This document shows, in pieces, positions 1 to 8,099 of a stretch of 64,000 bases of DNA (position 1 is the stretch's first letter; each line of letters begins with the position of its first letter). The notes below the pieces were generated by a model. The model was not told the origin of the DNA and searched no databases. It worked only from the letters and a program-made list of their open reading frames with translations. This stretch comes from Filimonas sp. (GTDB lineage: Bacteria > Bacteroidota > Bacteroidia > Chitinophagales > Chitinophagaceae). Where the stretch lies: the NCBI GenBank assembly GCA_017306865.1, contig JAFKHH010000016.1, forward strand, positions 62,001-126,000, written 5' to 3'. The position numbers and the translations under genes were made by a program.

Positions 1-752
1 AGAATGTTAAGATTGATCCTTTTACGGTTATACACCAGGACGTAGAGGTAGGCGAAGGCACATGGATAGGCAGTAATGTGACCATTATGGAAGGCGCGCG
101 TATAGGCCGTAATTGCCGCATTTTCCCAGGTGCAGTTATTGGCGCCATACCGCAGGACCTGAAATTTGAGGGTGAGAAAACTTACGTAGAAGTAGGTGAT
201 AATACGACTATACGTGAATTTGTAACGATCAACAGGGGCACTAAAGCCCGTGGCAAAACGGTAGTGGGCAATGACTGCCTGATACAGGCTTATTGCCACA
301 TTGCGCATGACTGCATTATTGGTAACAACTGCGTAATGAGTAACAATACGCAGATGGCTGGCCACGTAACAATGGATGATTGGTCTATTGTAGGTGGCGT
401 AAGCGCTGTACACCAGTTTGTACATATAGGCCAGCACTCTTTTGTAGCAGGTGGCAGCCTTGTAAGTAAAGATGTTCCTCCCTATATTAAAGCTGTGCGT
501 AACCCGCTAAGCTATGGTGGTGTAAACAGTGTAGGGTTGAAAAGAAGAGGTTTTAACCTGGACCGCATTAATCATATACTGGATATATACCGTGTTATAT
601 ACAACAAGGGCCTGAACATAACACAGGCGCTGGAATACATTGAAGAAGAGATCTCTGCAAGCGACGAGCGCGATGAGATCCTTACTTTCATTCGCGAGAG
701 CGGCCGTGGCGTTATTAAGCGTTACACAAAAGGTAATGGCGAAGAAGAATAA
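1..752 (+). CDS. lpxA: LpxA, acyl-ACP--UDP-N-acetylglucosamine O-acyltransferase (5' end outside window)
   Basis: First committed acyl transfer of lipid A synthesis: puts an R-3-hydroxyacyl chain from ACP onto the 3-OH of UDP-GlcNAc in the cytoplasm. The frame is open from base 3, so the gene starts upstream of the window and about 249 residues are visible; the family is about 260. Left-handed beta-helix hexapeptide repeats fill the first two thirds (IGRNCRIF, VVGNDCLI, IIGNNCVM), and the CHIAHD segment carries the catalytic histidine. The helical C-terminal domain follows (RRGFNLDRINHILDIYR). The upstream neighbour would normally be lpxC/fabZ, which cannot be seen here. Confidence 0.95.
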   Translation, partial: NVKIDPFTVIHQDVEVGEGTWIGSNVTIMEGARIGRNCRIFPGAVIGAIPQDLKFEGEKTYVEVGDNTTIREFVTINRGTKARGKTVVGNDCLIQAYCHIAHDCIIGNNCVMSNNTQMAGHVTMDDWSIVGGVSAVHQFVHIGQHSFVAGGSLVSKDVPPYIKAVRNPLSYGGVNSVGLKRRGFNLDRINHILDIYRVIYNKGLNITQALEYIEEEISASDERDEILTFIRESGRGVIKRYTKGNGEEE

Positions 753-791
753 CCAGGCACTTTAAATTTTACTTCAAACTTATCGTTCTCC

Positions 792-1409
792 ATGCTGATA
801 CAACTATCCGATGCAGGTAAAAGATTTAACCGGGATTGGATATTCAGGCATATCAGTTACCAGTTTCAAAGTGGTGATTCTTACGCCATTATAGGCTCTA
901 ACGGGTCTGGCAAATCCACATTATTACAGGTGATCAGCGGGTCTATGGGCACCAGTGAGGGTAAGGTTTCTTACTCCACTAACCAGCAGGACATAGCACC
1001 TGATGCTGTTTTCAGACAGATAAGTATTGTGGCCCCATACCTTGAGGTGATTGAGGAAATGACGGCAACAGAATTTCTCACTTTTCATTCCGGTTTCAAA
1101 CCATTTATTCCGGGTATTTCCATTGCGGAGATCATAGATGTGATTGGATTGTCCAGCCATGCAAACAAACAGATCCGCTTTTATAGCAGTGGCATGAAAC
1201 AACGGATAAAGATAGCGCAAGCAGTATTTTCTGATTGTGCCATATTGCTGCTGGATGAGCCTTGTACGAATTTTGACAAGACTGGTTTTGCTTTATACAA
1301 TACACTTATAGAAACATACGCAAAGAATAAGCTGGTGATCGTAAGCAGTAATGATGAACAGGAATATCATTTTTGCAAGCATCGCATTTCCATTGCGGAT
1401 TATAAATAG
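792..1409 (+). CDS. ABC transporter ATP-binding protein (stand-alone)
   Basis: A 205-residue nucleotide-binding subunit. Walker A is GSNGSGKST at residues 35-43 and Walker B is AILLLDEP. The signature region reads SSGMKQR rather than the usual LSGGQ, as in short CcmA-like ATPases. No permease gene lies next to it, so the transported substrate is unknown. It begins 39 bp after lpxA on the same strand and may share its transcript. The last codons run straight into an intergenic GTTTCA repeat. Confidence 0.85.
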   Translation: MLIQLSDAGKRFNRDWIFRHISYQFQSGDSYAIIGSNGSGKSTLLQVISGSMGTSEGKVSYSTNQQDIAPDAVFRQISIVAPYLEVIEEMTATEFLTFHSGFKPFIPGISIAEIIDVIGLSSHANKQIRFYSSGMKQRIKIAQAVFSDCAILLLDEPCTNFDKTGFALYNTLIETYAKNKLVIVSSNDEQEYHFCKHRISIADYK

Positions 1410-1550
1410 TTTCAGAAGTTTACAGGTTTCAATGTTTCATTTTGGAACCTATACTATTTTACTGTTATATTTTCATTTCCATGTAATAATGCTTTTAGCA
1501 ACGCTACGGTCCTGTTTTACTGCAACTTTGAAGCGCTGAAACCCTGAAAC
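1409..1550. repeat. Intergenic GTTTCA octad element with inverted arms
   Basis: The left arm, starting at the stop codon of the ABC ATPase gene, is a run of about eight-base words beginning GTTT (GTTTCAGA, GTTTACAG, GTTTCAAT, GTTTCATT). The right arm, about 1524-1550, holds the complementary GAAAC words (CTGAAACC, CTGAAACT). The arms are imperfect. Related elements lie at 10088-10170, 11240-11303 and 39638-39710. Confidence 0.6.
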
Positions 1551-1560
1551 TGCCTTAGTA

Positions 1561-1590
1561 AAACGATGTAATTGCGTAGCGCAATCGTTT
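1561..1590. other. Bulged hairpin upstream of pdhC
   Basis: AAACGAT and ATTGCG pair with CGCAAT and ATCGTTT around a TAG loop, with a small bulge. It sits about 85 bp upstream of pdhC. It lacks a U-tract, so it is not an obvious terminator; the ACGAT/ATCGT symmetry could equally be an operator. Confidence 0.3.
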
Positions 1591-1672
1591 CCTATAATTC
1601 ATCCCATTAAAATCTTGAACCTATTTCATTTTGCTGTAATTTCACGGCTCATTTTAAACGAGCAACCGAATT

Positions 1673-3319
1673 ATGGCCGAAGTGATATTAATGCCCCGCC
1701 TGAGCGATACCATGACTGAAGGTGTTATCGCAGCATGGCACAAGAAAGTGGGTGATTCCGTTAAGAAAGGCGATTTGTTAGCTGAAATTGAAACAGATAA
1801 GGCTACCATGGAACTAGAGAGCTACCAGGAAGGTACGTTGTTACACATTGGTGCTCAGAATGGTGGTAAACTACAAGTAAACGATTTATTGGCTATTATA
1901 GGTAAGCAGGGCGAAGATGTGAGTGCTTTGGTAGCACAGCACAGTGGTGGCGCTGCTGCCCCTGCTGCTGAACCAGCGGCTAAGGAAACAAAAGCTGCTG
2001 AAAGCAAACCGGCAGAAGCTGCTCCGGCTGCATCTTCTTCTATAGATGTAAGTAAACTGGAGGAAGTAGTATTGATGCCGCGTCTGAGTGATACGATGAC
2101 TGAGGGTGTTATTGCTGCGTGGACTAAAAATGTAGGTGATGCAGTAAAAAAAGGCGACATACTGGCTGAGATCGAGACAGATAAAGCTACTATGGAGCTG
2201 GAAAGCTATAAAAACGGCACTTTATTGTACCAGGGCGCTAAGGCTGGTGAAAAGATTGCTGTAAATGACTTGCTGGCTATCATTGGCGAGCAGGGCAAAA
2301 TAAATGTTGATGAGATCGTTGCTGCTGTTAAAGGTGGCGGCGCAGCTCCGGCTGCTGCACAGGAGAAAGCTGCAGCACCTGCTGCGCAAAGTTCAGCTCC
2401 GGCTGCAACTGCTGCTCCGGCACAATCTCAACAGGTAGTGAACGAAGGCAGGATCATTGCATCTCCTTTAGCTAAGAAATTAGCGGAGGAAAAAGGTGTG
2501 GATCTGAAATATGTAAAAGGTAGTGGTGATAACGGCAGAATTGTAAAGGCTGACGTTGATACGTACACACCATCTGCTCAACCGGCTGCGAGCGCTTCAT
2601 CTGCAAGTGCAGTTGTAAGCAGTGCGCCTGCGGGACAAATTAGCTTTGATGAAGTTCCGGTTTCTCAAATGCGTAAAACTATCGCGCGCCGCCTGAGTGA
2701 GAGCCTGTTCACCGCACCTCACTTCTACTTAACTATGGCTATTGATATGGACGCTGCAGTTGCTGCACGCGCTCGTATCAATGAAACCAGCAAAGTGAAG
2801 ATCAGCTTCAACGACATGGTATTGAAAGCAACTGCTGTAGCGTTGAAACAACATTCTAAAGTAAACAGTAGCTGGTTGGGCGATAAGATCCGCATTAACC
2901 ATCATGTAAATATTGGTGTAGCGGTAGCTGTGGAAGAGGGCTTGTTGGTACCTGTAGTTCGTTTTGCAGATACAAAAAGCTTCTCACAGATAGCTGTTGA
3001 AGTAAAAGATTACGCTCAAAAAGCAAAAGATAAAAAACTGCAACCTGCTGATTGGGAAGGCAGCACATTTACGATCTCTAACCTGGGTATGTTTGGTATA
3101 GACCAGTTCACTGCCATCATCAATCCGCCAGATGCTTGTATTCTTGCAGTAGGTGGTATATCCCAGGAGCCGGTAGTTAAAAACGGGCAGATCGTACCAG
3201 GTAATGTAATGAAAGTTACATTGAGCTGCGACCACAGGGTGGTTGACGGTGCAACTGGTTCTGCATTCCTGCAAACGCTGAAAAGCCTGCTGGAAGAGCC
3301 GTTGAGAATGCTTATCTAA
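1673..3319 (+). CDS. pdhC: Pyruvate dehydrogenase E2, dihydrolipoamide acetyltransferase
   Basis: Core of the pyruvate dehydrogenase complex; transfers acetyl groups from lipoyl arms to CoA. The 548 residues contain two near-identical lipoyl domains (about 1-78 and 130-206), each with the lipoylated lysine in ETDKATMELES. Ala/Pro-rich linkers separate them from a peripheral-subunit-binding domain (about 262-298, ASPLAKKLAEEKGVDL). The catalytic domain (about 320-548) ends with the active-site signature CDHRVVDG. E1 and E3 genes are not in the window. A strong terminator follows directly. The two lipoyl domains are a feature of many Bacteroidota and mitochondrial-type E2 enzymes. Confidence 0.95.
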   Translation: MAEVILMPRLSDTMTEGVIAAWHKKVGDSVKKGDLLAEIETDKATMELESYQEGTLLHIGAQNGGKLQVNDLLAIIGKQGEDVSALVAQHSGGAAAPAAEPAAKETKAAESKPAEAAPAASSSIDVSKLEEVVLMPRLSDTMTEGVIAAWTKNVGDAVKKGDILAEIETDKATMELESYKNGTLLYQGAKAGEKIAVNDLLAIIGEQGKINVDEIVAAVKGGGAAPAAAQEKAAAPAAQSSAPAATAAPAQSQQVVNEGRIIASPLAKKLAEEKGVDLKYVKGSGDNGRIVKADVDTYTPSAQPAASASSASAVVSSAPAGQISFDEVPVSQMRKTIARRLSESLFTAPHFYLTMAIDMDAAVAARARINETSKVKISFNDMVLKATAVALKQHSKVNSSWLGDKIRINHHVNIGVAVAVEEGLLVPVVRFADTKSFSQIAVEVKDYAQKAKDKKLQPADWEGSTFTISNLGMFGIDQFTAIINPPDACILAVGGISQEPVVKNGQIVPGNVMKVTLSCDHRVVDGATGSAFLQTLKSLLEEPLRMLI

Positions 3320-3338
3320 TTTTTACCTAATCATTCAT

Positions 3339-3380
3339 AATAGAAAAAGCACTTAGTTTCCACTAAGTGCTTTTTCTATT
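3339..3380. terminator. Intrinsic terminator after pdhC
   Basis: Perfect 19-bp stem (3339-3357 with 3362-3380) around the loop TTCC, ending in CTTTTTCTATT. The A-rich left side would let it work on both strands. Confidence 0.9.
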
Positions 3381-3388
3381 ATGGAATA

Positions 3389-3530
3389 TCGAACAAGGTA
3401 ATTCTGAATGAAAAATAATGTTCAATGCTCAACACCCAATGATCAATTTTCAATGAACGTTGAACGTTGAAAATTGATCATTGAAAATTTTCTTCATTTC
3501 CTAATTCGAAATTTCTTATTCCTTGTTCGA
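3389..3530. repeat. Heptad-phased inverted repeat (TTGAAnn/CAATnnn words)
   Basis: Outer arms TCGAACAAGG (3389-3398) and CCTTGTTCGA (3521-3530) pair perfectly. Inside, 3421-3455 is a run of seven-base words (TTCAATG, CTCAACA, CCCAATG, ATCAATT, TTCAATG). 3456-3490 is the complementary run (AACGTTG twice, AAAATTG, ATCATTG, AAAATTT). A perfect 16-bp stem pairs 3438-3453 with 3467-3482. The gap to the next gene (3531-3676) holds nothing else I can support. The same words recur at 60825-60894. Confidence 0.7.
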
Positions 3531-3676
3531 CCTCTCCCTTTTTGGCATGTCAAATTAAAATATACGCCTGTGCCGTTCAATAATAACAGGCATCTATACG
3601 TTATACCTCGACAAAAATGGATGGCATCTTTATTATAGTAAAGAACATTCAAAAAATTAAACTAAAATAAGTAACT

Positions 3677-4063
3677 ATGGATCAAACAACCTCAAGCTCT
3701 TACAAAGCATTTGGCATCGCAAGCCTCGTTCTCGGTATTCTGGCCTTTGTTTTCTCTTTTATCCCATGTTTAGGTGTGTATGCAATGTTCCCCGGTATTG
3801 TTGGCATTATACTCGGCATTATTGGTTTCGTCCAAGCCAATAAAGCAAAAGGTGCAAAAGGAATGGTCATCGCTGGCACTATTTTATCATTACTGGGTAC
3901 AGCAGTTGCGTATACGCAATACAAAGCCTTAAAACACGCTGTTACTGAAACTACAAAAGCGCTGGAGACGATAAATCAGTCAATGGACTCGTCATTAAAA
4001 GCCATTGATTCTGTAAAAAAAGCTAATGATTCTGCAATAAATGAGCTTGATAAAACAAAGTAG
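3677..4063 (+). CDS. DUF4190-like small membrane protein
   Basis: A 128-residue protein with two hydrophobic stretches, about residues 11-36 and 38-80, joined by Gly-rich turns (GIVGIILGIIGFVQANKAKGAKG). This is the usual layout of DUF4190 proteins, whose function is unknown. The C-terminal 45 residues are a charged, probably coiled helix. It is followed within 20 bp by a DUF2752 gene, a pairing common in Bacteroidota. Confidence 0.7.
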   Translation: MDQTTSSSYKAFGIASLVLGILAFVFSFIPCLGVYAMFPGIVGIILGIIGFVQANKAKGAKGMVIAGTILSLLGTAVAYTQYKALKHAVTETTKALETINQSMDSSLKAIDSVKKANDSAINELDKTK

Positions 4064-4080
4064 CATTTTTGGACAGACGA

Positions 4081-4455
4081 ATGTATTTCTATTTCAATCT
4101 GCTTATAGCTGGCATAATTATCCTGGGGGGTATTTATGCCAGTTTTTTTGCAAGTAGTAATTATTCATTACACTGCACTTATAAGCAAATAACGGGAAGC
4201 GTATGTCCTACTTGTGGACTTACCCGTGCGTTCAATTATATTTTACAAGGGAAATTTAAAGATGCGGCTAGCTTAAACCGTTATAGCTTACAATTATTTA
4301 CCTTTTTTGCTATCCAACTTTTATTAAGGCTTGCGTTGCTTCTTCAGCACTTTTTCGGTAAGAAAACTAGTCGCTTGATCATTAGATTAGACACTCTCTT
4401 CTCAATCTTACTATTTCTTATTTGCTTTTGGCCTTTATTATTCCTTTCTAAATAG
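4081..4455 (+). CDS. DUF2752 membrane protein
   Basis: About 124 residues with an N-terminal membrane segment, the DUF2752 hallmark CPTCGLTRAF at about residue 45-55, and two further C-terminal membrane segments. Function unknown. The frame is open to a TTG at 4069; I prefer the ATG at 4081. It follows the DUF4190-like gene closely and probably shares its transcript. Confidence 0.75.
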   Translation: MYFYFNLLIAGIIILGGIYASFFASSNYSLHCTYKQITGSVCPTCGLTRAFNYILQGKFKDAASLNRYSLQLFTFFAIQLLLRLALLLQHFFGKKTSRLIIRLDTLFSILLFLICFWPLLFLSK

Positions 4456-4485
4456 CATGTTTATAATATCTATGAAAACATGGAT

Positions 4486-4905
4486 TTAAAAATTCCGATG
4501 CTCTTTCACCCATTCGCTTATATAGCTTGCTATATCCACTGTAGATGTGCCGGGCGCAAATAGCTTGCCTACGCCCATTTCATTTAATTGTGCCATATCA
4601 TCTTCAGGAATAATACCACCACCGGTGAGCAGCACATCATCCATTTGTTTTTCTTTCATCAGGCCGATCACTTTGGGAAACACGGTCATGTGCGCGCCGG
4701 ATAGGATGCTGATGCCAATAGCGTCCACATCTTCCTGCAGGGCGGCATTCACCACCATCTCTGGCGTTTGACGAAGGCCTGTATAAATAACTTCCATGCC
4801 TGCATCCCGCAAAGCGGCTGCTATTATTTTAGCTCCGCGGTCGTGTCCGTCTAGTCCTACTTTGGCTACTAATACCCGTATTGGTCTGTTAAGCGTTGTT
4901 GTCAT
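4486..4905 (-). CDS. Stand-alone cobalamin-binding domain (methylmalonyl-CoA mutase C-terminal type)
   Basis: About 139 residues that match only the B12-binding domain of methylmalonyl-CoA mutase. The cobalt-ligating DxHxxG motif is [10 protein letters not shown], followed by the SILSGAH and [12 protein letters not shown] segments of the Rossmann-like fold. The catalytic TIM-barrel half is absent, so it must act with a separate large subunit or serve as a B12-dependent partner of another enzyme. The open frame extends 9 codons upstream; the ATG at 4905 starts [15 protein letters not shown], the usual N-terminus. Convergent with the DUF2752 gene. Confidence 0.85.
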   Translation of the reverse strand: MTTTLNRPIRVLVAKVGLDGHDRGAKIIAAALRDAGMEVIYTGLRQTPEMVVNAALQEDVDAIGISILSGAHMTVFPKVIGLMKEKQMDDVLLTGGGIIPEDDMAQLNEMGVGKLFAPGTSTVDIASYISEWVKEHRNF

Positions 4906-5027
4906 TATGGCTAACAATTGTTTGCATTTCAAAAATAAGGTTTTTAATTGCGGAAAGTCTCTATGCGACTTTGGAAAATTTTACCGCGGAGCCGGAGAGG
5001 CCAGAGAGTTTCGCAGAGAAAAGGTTT

Positions 5028-5055
5028 ATTCACGATTGCCGCCTCACGATTCACG
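5028..5055. repeat. Heptad element, single 28-bp arm (ATTCACG words)
   Basis: Four in-phase seven-base words: ATTCACG, ATTGCCG, CCTCACG and ATTCACG. I see no complementary arm nearby. The word type matches the element at 34423-34504. Just upstream, about 4980-5022, lies a related GA-rich stretch with CCGGAGAGG and CCAGAGAG words. Confidence 0.55.
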
Positions 5056-5078
5056 ACATTTCAAATCTGGCAATCTGT

Positions 5079-5086
5079 TACTTTTG
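5079..5086 (+). promoter_or_regulatory. Bacteroidota -7 box, TACTTTTG
   Basis: Exact match to the TAnnTTTG consensus of the Bacteroidota primary sigma factor, 19 bp before the start codon of the Crp/Fnr gene. The -33 TTG box is not clear. Confidence 0.55.
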
Positions 5087-5104
5087 TAAAATAATAACCA
5101 GGGT

Positions 5105-5689
5105 ATGAGCCAGTTTTTAATTGATAGCATACGCAAATATGTATCGCTTTCTGAAGATGACATCACTTTGTTAGATGAAGTACTTACAATACGTAAGATT
5201 AAAAAGAAACAATGGATCATTACACCAGGTGAGGTTTGTAAAACAGAATTCTTTGTAAACAAAGGTTGTTTCCGCTCTTACTTCATAGATGACAATGGAC
5301 ATGAACATATTACCAAGTTTGCAACAGAGGGCTGGTGGATCACAGATATATCCAGTTTCTATACCGGCAAACCAGGTCACATGTATGTAGAGGCATTGGA
5401 AGATGGCGAGGTAATCCCTTTGCGCAAAGAAGTATTGGATACCCTGGCTGATAAAATACCGCAACTCAATAAGTACTTCAAACTGGTATATCAAAAGGGG
5501 TTAGCTAACAGTTGCGACAGGCTGCTTCGTACTATCAGTAGTAGTGCAACAGAACACTACTTACGATTTATAGAGGAATATACGGATATAGAAAAGCGTG
5601 TGCCGCAATATATGATCGCATCTTATTTAGGTATCACACCAGAGTTTTTGAGCAAAGCTAAAATGAAAATTTCACGCACAGCTTCTTAA
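5105..5689 (+). CDS. Crp/Fnr-family transcriptional regulator
   Basis: A 194-residue protein with a cyclic-nucleotide-binding-type beta-barrel (about 30-120, CKTEFFVNKGCFRSYFIDDNGHEHITKFATEGWW). A short helical C-terminal domain follows (about 145-194, RVPQYMIASYLGITPEFLSKAKMKI). The HTH is the short form common in Bacteroidota Crp paralogs. The residues that contact cAMP in E. coli Crp are not obvious, so the ligand is unknown. It precedes azoR on the same strand with its own promoter between them, and may regulate it. Confidence 0.85.
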   Translation: MSQFLIDSIRKYVSLSEDDITLLDEVLTIRKIKKKQWIITPGEVCKTEFFVNKGCFRSYFIDDNGHEHITKFATEGWWITDISSFYTGKPGHMYVEALEDGEVIPLRKEVLDTLADKIPQLNKYFKLVYQKGLANSCDRLLRTISSSATEHYLRFIEEYTDIEKRVPQYMIASYLGITPEFLSKAKMKISRTAS

Positions 5690-5721
5690 TCAAGGTTAAG
5701 CGAATCGCTTAATATAGTTTA

Positions 5722-5752
5722 TTGGCTGCCCTTTCACACAAAAATAGTTTTG
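5722..5752 (+). promoter_or_regulatory. Promoter of azoR
   Basis: TTG at 5722-5724 and TAGTTTTG at 5745-5752, 20 bp apart, fit the Bacteroidota -33/-7 promoter. The start codon follows 17 bp later. Confidence 0.6.
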
Positions 5753-5769
5753 TCTAAAACTTTTTAGTT

Positions 5770-6381
5770 ATGGACAAACGGTTTACGATCTTACAAATAG
5801 ATTCGAGCGCAAGAATGGAAAACTCTGTCAGCAGGAAACTGACAGCACAGCTAACACAACAATTGGCTTCGCAACATACATACGCAATCGTTAAGGAAAG
5901 GATCTTATCTGATATGATCTTTTTGTCAGAAGCAATGGTGGAAGGTATGTTTACGCCTATTGAAAAAAGAACGCCGGAACAAATTGAGTCACTTCATTTT
6001 TCAGATTTCCTGGTAGAAGAATTGAAACAGGCGGATGCTTTGGTGATTGGTTTGCCCAATTATAATTTTGGCATACCAGCTAGCCTGAAAGCTTATATAG
6101 ATCTGATCACTCGCTCTAATGTAACTTTTAAACATACAGCGGAAGGTTTCTTCGGGTTACTCCCTGACAAACCTGTTTACATTGTTATTACATCCGGCAG
6201 TACTGCGCTGTATGGCCCTAAAGATTTCATATCAGACTATATGAAATTCATTCTTTCTTTTATTGGCTTAAACAATGTCACATTTATAGATGCGTCGAAG
6301 GTGCATACAGATAGGGATGGAATTATTAATAATGCGTTGCAAGCGATTGGCCAAATAGAGTTGAATATGTTAGCAATGTAA
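5770..6381 (+). CDS. azoR: FMN-dependent NADH:quinone/azo oxidoreductase
   Basis: Flavodoxin-fold reductase of 203 residues. It reduces quinones or azo compounds with NADH through bound FMN. The N-terminal DSSAR motif and the PNYNFGIPASLKAYID segment are the FMN-binding loops of AzoR. The TSGSTALYG segment near residue 140 is also typical. The family is about 200 residues, so it is full length. The Crp/Fnr gene immediately upstream is a likely regulator, as seen for redox- or toxicant-induced reductases; this is inference. Confidence 0.85.
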   Translation: MDKRFTILQIDSSARMENSVSRKLTAQLTQQLASQHTYAIVKERILSDMIFLSEAMVEGMFTPIEKRTPEQIESLHFSDFLVEELKQADALVIGLPNYNFGIPASLKAYIDLITRSNVTFKHTAEGFFGLLPDKPVYIVITSGSTALYGPKDFISDYMKFILSFIGLNNVTFIDASKVHTDRDGIINNALQAIGQIELNMLAM

Positions 6382-6386
6382 AATTT

Positions 6387-6421
6387 ACCATAGAGGCACA
6401 GGGCAGAAAGAAACCAAAGGA
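6387..6421. repeat. GA-rich intergenic words (weak)
   Basis: A short run of words of the type AGAGGCACAGGGCAG, resembling the widespread Bacteroidota intergenic CACAGAGG repeats. Seven-base phase is only approximate. Confidence 0.25.
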
Positions 6422-6425
6422 TACA

Positions 6426-6460
6426 AAAAAGCCTGTTTCATTTTTTGAAACAGGCTTTTT
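6426..6460. terminator. Bidirectional terminator between azoR and gltX
   Basis: Perfect 15-bp stem (6426-6440 with 6446-6460), loop TTTTT, A-tract and T-tract on the two flanks; it serves both convergent genes. Confidence 0.9.
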
Positions 6461-6478
6461 CTATGGTGACTCTAATTA

Positions 6479-8005
6479 TTAACTTAATAATCCCAATGCG
6501 TGCTTAATGCGTGCAATGGTTGCTTCTTTTCCGATTAGTGCAGCTATATCAAATACACCGGGGCCAAACTTGCCGCCAACGAGCATTACACGTAAAGGCA
6601 TCATCAGGTCGCCTGGTTTGATCTGGTGTGCTGCAGCCATTTCCTTAAACTCTTTTTCCAGGTCATCATGCTGCCATTGTGGTGTCAGTTCAAATGCGCG
6701 GATCAATTCAGCAAAGAATTGTTGCTTCTTTTCATCCCACTTAGGCTTTACTGCATTGATATCTATCTCAACAGGATTTTGAAAGAAGAAAGAGGCCTGT
6801 GCTACAAAATCACTTAGCAATGTGCAACGGTCTTTTACTAATTCCAATACATGATCAAACTTATCATCTACAACAATTCCTTTCGCGTCAAAGAATGTCT
6901 TCACCGTATCTCTATATGATGCTATGGGCAAGCGTTTGATCCATTCACTATTGAACCATTTTGCTTTTTCATAATCAAACTTAGCGCCGCCTTTGTGTAC
7001 ACGGGACAGAGAGAAGCTTTTCACTAGTTCATCCAATGTAAATATTTCCTGGCCGGAGCCATCATTCCAACCCAGCATTGCCAGCATGTTTACAAATGCT
7101 TCCGGTAAAAATCCTCTTTCCCTGAAACCCGTGGTCTGCTCATTGTTACGCGGATCAGTCCAGTCCATAGCAAACACAGGAAAACCTAAACGGTCGCCAT
7201 CGCGCTTGCTCAACTTGCCATTACCATCTGGTTTCAGGATCAATGGCAGGTGTGCCCACTGTGGCATATTTTCCAGGCCAAACAAATATTTCCAAAGCAA
7301 TACATGCACCGGCGCAGAAGGTAGCCATTCTTCCCCACGGAAAGCATGTGTGATCTTCATCAGGTAATCATCTATTACTACAGCGAGGTGATACGTCGGC
7401 ATACCGTCTGCTTTCAGTAATACTTTATCATCTACCTGCGAGGTGTGAAAGCTTACTTCACCACGTATTAAATCGGTAAAGGTTACTTCTTCATTCATTG
7501 GTAGCTTAATGCGGATCACATGCGGCGCGCCTTCACTTAACAATCTCCGCACTTCATCTTCAGATAAGGTAAGTGAGTTGCGCATTTTTTCACGCAGTAC
7601 ATGGTTGTACTGGGGTGAAGGGTTTGCTTCCGTTTTATATGTAGAACGCATTTCTTCTAACTCCTCAGAAGTATCGAATGCGTAATAGGCATAACCATCC
7701 TGCACCAATTTTTCCGCGTATTCACGGTACATTGGCTTGCGCTCACTCTGCCTGTAAGGTGCGTAAGGGCCACCATGCAACGGGCTCTCATCCGGTTCCA
7801 GGCCGCACCATTTCAGTGTATTGAAAATGTACTCCTCTGCCCCAGGTACAAAACGGGTTTGGTCTGTATCCTCAATACGCAGGATAAAATCGCCTCCGTT
7901 TTGTTTTGCAAACAAATAATTGAATAAAACAGTTCTTACTCCTCCCAAATGCAGGCCTCCCGTAGGCGAAGGCGCAAAACGTACCCTAACTTTATTTGTA
8001 CTCAT
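6479..8005 (-). CDS. gltX: Glutamyl-tRNA synthetase
   Basis: Class I aminoacyl-tRNA synthetase that charges tRNA-Glu. The 508 residues open with RFAPSPTGGLHLGG (the HIGH-type motif). The LRIEDTD segment follows, and the KMSKS equivalent is KLSKRDG at about residue 266-272. The C-terminal all-helical anticodon-binding domain ends in LIGKEATIARIKHALGLL. Length and order are normal for the family. Confidence 0.97.
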   Translation of the reverse strand: MSTNKVRVRFAPSPTGGLHLGGVRTVLFNYLFAKQNGGDFILRIEDTDQTRFVPGAEEYIFNTLKWCGLEPDESPLHGGPYAPYRQSERKPMYREYAEKLVQDGYAYYAFDTSEELEEMRSTYKTEANPSPQYNHVLREKMRNSLTLSEDEVRRLLSEGAPHVIRIKLPMNEEVTFTDLIRGEVSFHTSQVDDKVLLKADGMPTYHLAVVIDDYLMKITHAFRGEEWLPSAPVHVLLWKYLFGLENMPQWAHLPLILKPDGNGKLSKRDGDRLGFPVFAMDWTDPRNNEQTTGFRERGFLPEAFVNMLAMLGWNDGSGQEIFTLDELVKSFSLSRVHKGGAKFDYEKAKWFNSEWIKRLPIASYRDTVKTFFDAKGIVVDDKFDHVLELVKDRCTLLSDFVAQASFFFQNPVEIDINAVKPKWDEKKQQFFAELIRAFELTPQWQHDDLEKEFKEMAAAHQIKPGDLMMPLRVMLVGGKFGPGVFDIAALIGKEATIARIKHALGLLS

Positions 8006-8099
8006 AATGCTGCAAAAATAATCCTTTCATGCAGGTCTGCTACTCGAAATTTCGGGTTATTTTACAACTGAACAGCTTAAACACCATAATGAAACATCT